Source: Actinopolyspora mortivallis DSM 44261
GTDB lineage: Bacteria; Actinomycetota; Actinomycetes; Mycobacteriales; Pseudonocardiaceae
NCBI RefSeq assembly: GCF_000384035.1
Contig: NZ_KB913024.1
Coordinates: 2,475,584-2,539,583 of the forward strand
Direction: 5' to 3'
DNA: 64,000 bases
Shown here: one piece after another, positions 60,213-64,000 of the stretch
Numbering within the stretch: position 1 is the stretch's first letter
Layout of the letters: each line of letters opens with the position of its first letter
Notes under the pieces: model-generated
Databases searched by the model: none
What the model saw: only the letters and a program-made list of their open reading frames with translations
Told to the model about the DNA's origin: nothing
Program-made: the position numbers and the translations under genes

Positions 60213-61421
60213 TCACCTGTTGCCTGCGGTCCACTCACTCCACGGGATCTGCCAGTCCCCGAAACCGTCCCAGGAGGCCAACTGGTCTCCACCCGAGTTC
60301 GTGACCTCCACCACGTCTCCCTTCTTCACCAGGTCGTAGACCCACTTGGCGTCGGCGAGGCTCATGTTGATGCAGCCGTGGCTGACGTTGCGTTCCCCCT
60401 GATCGGCCACGGACCAGGGAGCGGCGTGCAGGAACTCACCTCCGTTGGAGATGCGCACCGCCCACTTGACCCGGGTGCGGTAGCCCCCCTCGTCCAGGCC
60501 GAGTCCGTAGGTGGTGGAGTCCATGAGGTAGCTGTCGTGCTTGCGCATCACCACGTGCGTCCCGTTGTGCGAGGGGAAGGAGGGGCGGCCGAGCGAGACG
60601 GGCAGAGTCCGTTTGACCTCCCCGTTCACCTCGACCTTCATCCGGTGGCTCTGTCCGTCGGCCCGCAGGATCACGCGGTCACCGATACGGACGGTGGCGC
60701 TGCGGTCTTCTTTTCCGTAAACGCCGTTGCCCAGGTTCTTGCCGTAGACGTTCACGTCGATCGAGATCTTGGTCCCCGACTTCCAGTAGTTCTCGGGACG
60801 CCAGTGCACCTCGCGGTCGTCGAACCAGTAGAAGGCCCCCTCGACGGCGGGTTCGGTGCTGATCTCGATGGCCTTCTCGGCCCGTTCCTTGTCCGGGGCG
60901 GGCGCGTCCTCGCTGAAGTAGAACGCCAGGGGCTGACCCACTCCCACGGTCTGTCCGTCCAGGGGATTCATGGACACGTAGGTGAGACTCTCGGGAGTCA
61001 GCGTGGTGAACTCCGAGCTCTCGGTCAGGGTCCTGCCGTCGCCGCCCGTCGCCTTCGCGACGATCCGATACGTCTTGCCGTATCCGAGCGGTTCCCCGAC
61101 CGCCCAGCTCGCCGCGTCCTCGGCCAGGTTCCCGGCGACCTCCTCCCCGGAGGAGTTGGTCATCGTCACCTCCGTCAGTTCGGCGTTGAGCGCCTTCACC
61201 CCGATGTCGTCCACCGGGGAGACGTCGGTGGCCCCTCCCTCGGGAGTGAACTCCAGGGCGGGCGGCCCGCTCGGTTCCTCCGCGGCGGAGTCCCCGTTCG
61301 ACCCGCCACCCCCGGTGGCGGCTCCGCACCCCGTGGCCAGTGCCACGACGAGCCCCAGGACCACGCCCCGAGCTCCGAGAAGAAACGATCTTCCTCCCGA
61401 AGAGTGATGTAACAGCTTCAT
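60213..61421 (-). CDS. L,D-transpeptidase lipoprotein
   Basis: Peptidoglycan cross-linking enzyme. ATG 61421 (MKLLHHSSGGRSFLLG) gives 402 residues with a lipobox ending ALATGC, two Ig-like domains (about 60-250) and a YkuD catalytic domain with SHGCINMS, C350 the nucleophile. HGTHVVMRKHDSYLMDS is the first conserved region. Arrangement matches mycobacterial Ldt with Ig domains. An ATG nine bases upstream is an alternative start. It is expected at the outer membrane face of the cytoplasmic membrane, anchored by lipid. Confidence 0.93.
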   Translation of the reverse strand: MKLLHHSSGGRSFLLGARGVVLGLVVALATGCGAATGGGGSNGDSAAEEPSGPPALEFTPEGGATDVSPVDDIGVKALNAELTEVTMTNSSGEEVAGNLAEDAASWAVGEPLGYGKTYRIVAKATGGDGRTLTESSEFTTLTPESLTYVSMNPLDGQTVGVGQPLAFYFSEDAPAPDKERAEKAIEISTEPAVEGAFYWFDDREVHWRPENYWKSGTKISIDVNVYGKNLGNGVYGKEDRSATVRIGDRVILRADGQSHRMKVEVNGEVKRTLPVSLGRPSFPSHNGTHVVMRKHDSYLMDSTTYGLGLDEGGYRTRVKWAVRISNGGEFLHAAPWSVADQGERNVSHGCINMSLADAKWVYDLVKKGDVVEVTNSGGDQLASWDGFGDWQIPWSEWTAGNR

Positions 61422-61841
61422 CAGCGGCATTCCGTTCAAGACGATGTATCGTTCCCCGCTCAGTCGTACGAAGATCAATACCTCAAAGGGTGAAGATCGA
61501 GAAGAACATCCCCCATAAGGACACGAAGAGTGAAAACCGTACGACTTTCACCCGGGTGACGCCGTCACCCAGCACGGGGTTGTCACCACGACCACTCCGT
61601 AGCCATTCCGTGACCTCACCCCCACCCGCGAAACCGACCCCTTCGGTGAAACCCGGCTCGACCGACCCCACGTCCCGAACCGACCCCGCAGGAAGGAACA
61701 ACAGCGCACAAGCACCTCACCGCACACCCCACGAGCGAAACGACCCCCCTCGAAACCGCCCCGCTCCCAGCGTGCTAATGTTTCACATGTCGCCAGCGAG
61801 AGGGATGACCCGGCAGGCGAACAAAGCGAAAACAACACAAC
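61422..61841. other. 420-base region between the transpeptidase and tRNA-Lys
   Basis: No gene is recognised. It has a perfect inverted repeat GGGTGAC-GCC-GTCACCC (61554-61570) and a possible tRNA -10 TAATGT (61776-61781). A rightward frame of 179 codons crosses the tRNA and is unlikely to be real. Confidence 0.5.
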
Positions 61842-61914
61842 GCGCCAATAGCTCAAGTGGTAGAGCAACTGACTCTTAATCAGTGGGTTTGGGGTTCGAG
61901 TCCCTATTGGCGCA
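61842..61914 (+). tRNA. tRNA-Lys (anticodon CTT)
   Basis: 73-base cloverleaf: acceptor GCGCCAA/TTGGCGC, discriminator A, anticodon loop CTCTTAA (anticodon CTT), T loop TTCGAGT. CCA is not encoded. A strong terminator follows seven bases later. Confidence 0.96.
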
Positions 61915-61920
61915 CATCGG

Positions 61921-61946
61921 ATCCCGGGCTTCGGCCCGGGATTTTT
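61921..61946 (+). terminator. intrinsic terminator of tRNA-Lys
   Basis: Nine-base-pair stem ATCCCGGGC/GCCCGGGAT with a TTCG loop followed by TTTT. Textbook terminator. Confidence 0.9.
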
Positions 61947-62022
61947 CGTTTCCGCGGCGAGGCACGTCCGTAAACTCGACACCGACGTACGGCAGCCATC
62001 CCTACTCGCGGAGTAACATCCC

Positions 62023-62865
62023 ATGACAATGGCCCCATCCGGTGAGGAACACCACACTCCGGATCGGAACGGACGAAGCGGAGCCGAGTCCGGTCATGCC
62101 GGTTGGCGCGAACTGGTTTTCTGGTACCCGTGGGTTCTTCCCGTGCTCGGGTTGACCCTGGCGGTGCTCGGCTTCCGGGCCTTCGCCGCGATCACGGAGC
62201 AGGTCTACGAACACAGCGCGCTGCTCACCCTGGACCGGGAGCTGTTGGAACGGATCGCGGTGCTGCGGGATCCGACCACGGTGGCGGTCTTCAACACCAT
62301 CACGTACCTGGGCGACGGGATCACACTCGCCCTCGTGGTGCTCTCCGTGTCCGTGTGGCTCGGTTTCCGGGCCCGAAGCTGGGCTCCCCCACTGTTGATG
62401 CTGCTCAGCTCGGCAGGAACCGCGACCGTCGTCTTCCTGGTCAAGATCATCATAGCCCGCCCCCGTCCTGTTCCTGCTCCCAACGCGGTCACCGAGGACA
62501 GCTTCGCGTTTCCCTCGGGTCACTCGGCCCACTCCGCCGCCGTCTACCTGATGCTGGCGTTCCTGCTGGTCCAACATTCGGGTTCCCCACGGAGGCGGTG
62601 GTACGGGGTCGGGAGCCTGGCGGTACTGCTGGTACTGGTCACCGGTTTCTCCCGACTGGTTCTGGGAGTGCACTCACCGTCCGACGTGCTGGCGGGCTGG
62701 ATGCTCGGTACGAGTCTCACGCTCCTGCTGATCAGTCTGTGCACCCTGTCGCACCGACTCGCTCCGGTACGCGACAGACTGGTCGAACGCGCCCGTCTAC
62801 GCCGTGGACGACAACACCCCCCTTCCACCGGGGCGGACGACACCCACCATCCCCCCACCGGTTGA
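62023..62865 (+). CDS. PAP2-family membrane phosphatase
   Basis: Membrane phosphatase, possibly of phosphatidate or undecaprenyl pyrophosphate. The 280 residues have about five to six membrane helices and the three PAP2 motifs: KIIIARPRP, PSGHSAH and SRLVLGVHSPSDV, whose His and Arg are catalytic. ATG 62023. The C-terminal tail is basic and low-complexity. Followed closely by an alpha/beta hydrolase gene. Substrate not identified. Confidence 0.9.
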   Translation: MTMAPSGEEHHTPDRNGRSGAESGHAGWRELVFWYPWVLPVLGLTLAVLGFRAFAAITEQVYEHSALLTLDRELLERIAVLRDPTTVAVFNTITYLGDGITLALVVLSVSVWLGFRARSWAPPLLMLLSSAGTATVVFLVKIIIARPRPVPAPNAVTEDSFAFPSGHSAHSAAVYLMLAFLLVQHSGSPRRRWYGVGSLAVLLVLVTGFSRLVLGVHSPSDVLAGWMLGTSLTLLLISLCTLSHRLAPVRDRLVERARLRRGRQHPPSTGADDTHHPPTG

Positions 62866-62890
62866 GTACCGGTCCGACCGAACCGAGATC

Positions 62891-63658
62891 ATGCGTGCAC
62901 GAACCCGAAATCCGATTCCCCTGGTCGGCGGATCTCCCGCCACGGCTCGGCTTCACAGGCTCACAACCGACACGGCGCCCGTGGCGGTACTGGTCCTGCA
63001 CGGAGGACGACCCCGCAGCGAGGAACCGATGCGTCCCTGGCGGTTGGCCTATCTGCGCATGGGCTGGCTGGCGAGAACCCTGCGCACGGCCGTGAACACC
63101 GCCCCACGACCGGCGGGAGTGTGGCTACTCCGGAACCGCCTGCGTGGATGGAACGAGCCGCTCCGCGATCCACTGGTCGACGCCCGATGGGCGACGGCGG
63201 CCATCCGAGCCCGGCAGCCCGACACGAGGATCGTGCTCGTGGGTCACTCCATGGGTGGCCGAGCCGCGTTGCTGTTGGGGGACGAACCCGGTGTGGACGG
63301 GGTCTGCGCGCTCGCCCCCTGGGTGGAAAGCTCCGATCCCTACGAGCACCTCGGCGACACCGAGGTGCTCCTCGTCCACGGGGACCGGGACCGCACCACG
63401 TCGGCCAGGGCCTCGGCCGACTACGCACGACGCGCCGCACAGAGCGGCCACCGGGTCCGTTTCCGCCGCGTACCCGGTGGTGGACACGCGATGCTGCGCC
63501 ACCACCGGGAATGGGCGAATCTGGTTCGTGAATTCGTCGTGCGGGCCGTCGACGAGGCGGGAAGCAGACAGGGGGCGGAGCACACCCCCGAGAGCCCACC
63601 GTCAGCTCCCCACTCCCCGGAGAGTCCCGAGGACGACACACGCCCGCGAACCGGGTGA
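62891..63658 (+). CDS. alpha/beta hydrolase
   Basis: Serine hydrolase of unknown substrate. ATG 62891 gives 255 residues; a GTG at 62804 would overlap the previous gene by 62 bases. VLVGHSMGGRAALLL contains the nucleophile Ser; VHGDRDRTTSA and PGGGHAMLRHH supply the Asp and His. LHGGRPRSEEPMRPWRLAYLR precedes. The last ~35 residues are low-complexity. Probably co-transcribed with the PAP2 gene. Confidence 0.85.
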   Translation: MRARTRNPIPLVGGSPATARLHRLTTDTAPVAVLVLHGGRPRSEEPMRPWRLAYLRMGWLARTLRTAVNTAPRPAGVWLLRNRLRGWNEPLRDPLVDARWATAAIRARQPDTRIVLVGHSMGGRAALLLGDEPGVDGVCALAPWVESSDPYEHLGDTEVLLVHGDRDRTTSARASADYARRAAQSGHRVRFRRVPGGGHAMLRHHREWANLVREFVVRAVDEAGSRQGAEHTPESPPSAPHSPESPEDDTRPRTG

Positions 63659-63672
63659 GTTCCCGACGGGGC

Positions 63673-64000
63673 TCAGCACACGGCTCCCTGCGCGGCGGAC
63701 CCCACCAGTCTGGCGTACTTGCCGAGCACCCCGTGGCGGTAACGGGGCTCCGGCGGGGACCAGGCGGAACGACGCCGTTTCAGTTCCTCCTCGTCAACGA
63801 GCAGGTCGAGAGTACGTTCCCGCAGATCGAGCCGGATCGGGTCTCCGTCCTCCACCAGGGCTATGGGCCCCCCGTCGGTGGCTTCCGGGGCGACGTGTCC
63901 GATGCACAGCCCGGTGGTACCGCCGGAGAAACGACCGTCGGTGAGCAGGAGCACGTCCCTGCCCAGGCCGGCTCCCTTGATCGCTCCCGTGACCGCCAGC
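63673..64000 (-). CDS. IlvD/Edd-family dehydratase, C-terminal part, cut by window edge
   Basis: The reading frame continues past the window end; visible residues begin [30 protein letters not shown], the conserved C-terminal region of dihydroxy-acid dehydratases. It is clearly different from the complete ilvD at 48395. Without the N-terminal part it cannot be decided if it is a true dihydroxy-acid dehydratase or a sugar-acid dehydratase. Convergent with the alpha/beta hydrolase gene, 14 bases apart. Confidence 0.9.
   Translation of the reverse strand, partial: LAVTGAIKGAGLGRDVLLLTDGRFSGGTTGLCIGHVAPEATDGGPIALVEDGDPIRLDLRERTLDLLVDEEELKRRRSAWSPPEPRYRHGVLGKYARLVGSAAQGAVC

Noticed and set aside
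61548-62057. 169-codon leftward frame across tRNA-Lys
   Set aside because: Crosses the tRNA and the terminator; the segment GTRTPNPLIKSQLLYHLS is the well known translation of tRNA antisense.

Overview
The window is a dense, very GC-rich actinobacterial chromosome segment. Starts are often GTG or TTG, purine-rich ribosome-binding sites are common, and several transcripts look leaderless. The gene order closely follows the Mycobacterium tuberculosis Rv2924c-Rv3014c block (mutM-rnc-sepIVA, coaD-rsmD-pyc, recG, ung-thiL, ddl, gpsA, fbiD-ppk-mutT1, hupB-leuDC, gltX, leuB-serA, ilvCNB, gatBAC, ligA). Cofactor F420 synthesis (fbiD), an HU protein with a long basic tail and Glu-tRNA(Gln) amidotransferase also point to Actinobacteria. 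Mycobacterial lipid loci are missing and a citramalate synthase is present, so a filamentous actinomycete of the Pseudonocardiales type (for example Actinopolyspora or Saccharopolyspora) is a reasonable but unproven guess. No phage, transposon, integrase or CRISPR was seen.

Layout. 1-6 kb: mutM (cut by the edge), rnc, rpmF, a YceD-like protein and a SepIVA-like coiled-coil protein; then a K+ channel, a secreted guanyl RNase, coaD and rsmD. 6-14 kb: pyruvate carboxylase, recG and a DAK2/FakA-like protein. 14-18 kb: rpmB, ung, thiL, a one-domain Lrp protein, a DUF3515 protein and ddl. 18.4-23 kb: a cassette not in the mycobacterial order (MocR regulator, PNPOx-like protein, GNAT, cysteine dioxygenase, cystathionine-lyase-like enzyme). 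23-29 kb: gpsA-plsC, fbiD, ppk-mutT1. 29-36 kb: hupB, leuDC with its divergent IclR regulator, two tRNA-Glu and one tRNA-Gln, a HAD phosphatase and gltX. 36-50 kb: a flavin monooxygenase, a FAH-family protein, cimA, leuB, serA, ilvC-ilvN-ilvB, a PH-domain protein and ilvD. 50-64 kb: DoxX, a lipoprotein sugar-dehydrogenase homologue, gatB-orf-gatA-gatC, an ACT protein, ligA, an L,D-transpeptidase, tRNA-Lys, a PAP2 phosphatase, an alpha/beta hydrolase and the C-terminal end of a second IlvD-like dehydratase.

The strongest theme is branched-chain amino-acid synthesis. CimA makes citramalate for the isoleucine route, LeuCD and LeuB carry out the shared isomerisation and oxidation steps, and IlvBN, IlvC and IlvD complete valine, isoleucine and leucine precursors. 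Control looks layered: leuCD faces an IclR regulator whose likely operator sits inside its own promoter, while ilvBNC and cimA each follow a short Val/Ile-rich leader peptide, a perfect hairpin overlapping the peptide end and an intrinsic terminator, i.e. two ribosome-mediated attenuators of the same design. A second theme is indirect Gln-tRNA synthesis (gltX, tRNA-Glu, tRNA-Gln, gatCAB). The most unusual non-coding structures are these attenuators, a leader that can pair with the Shine-Dalgarno sequence of cysteine dioxygenase, and two large inverted repeats flanking hupB.
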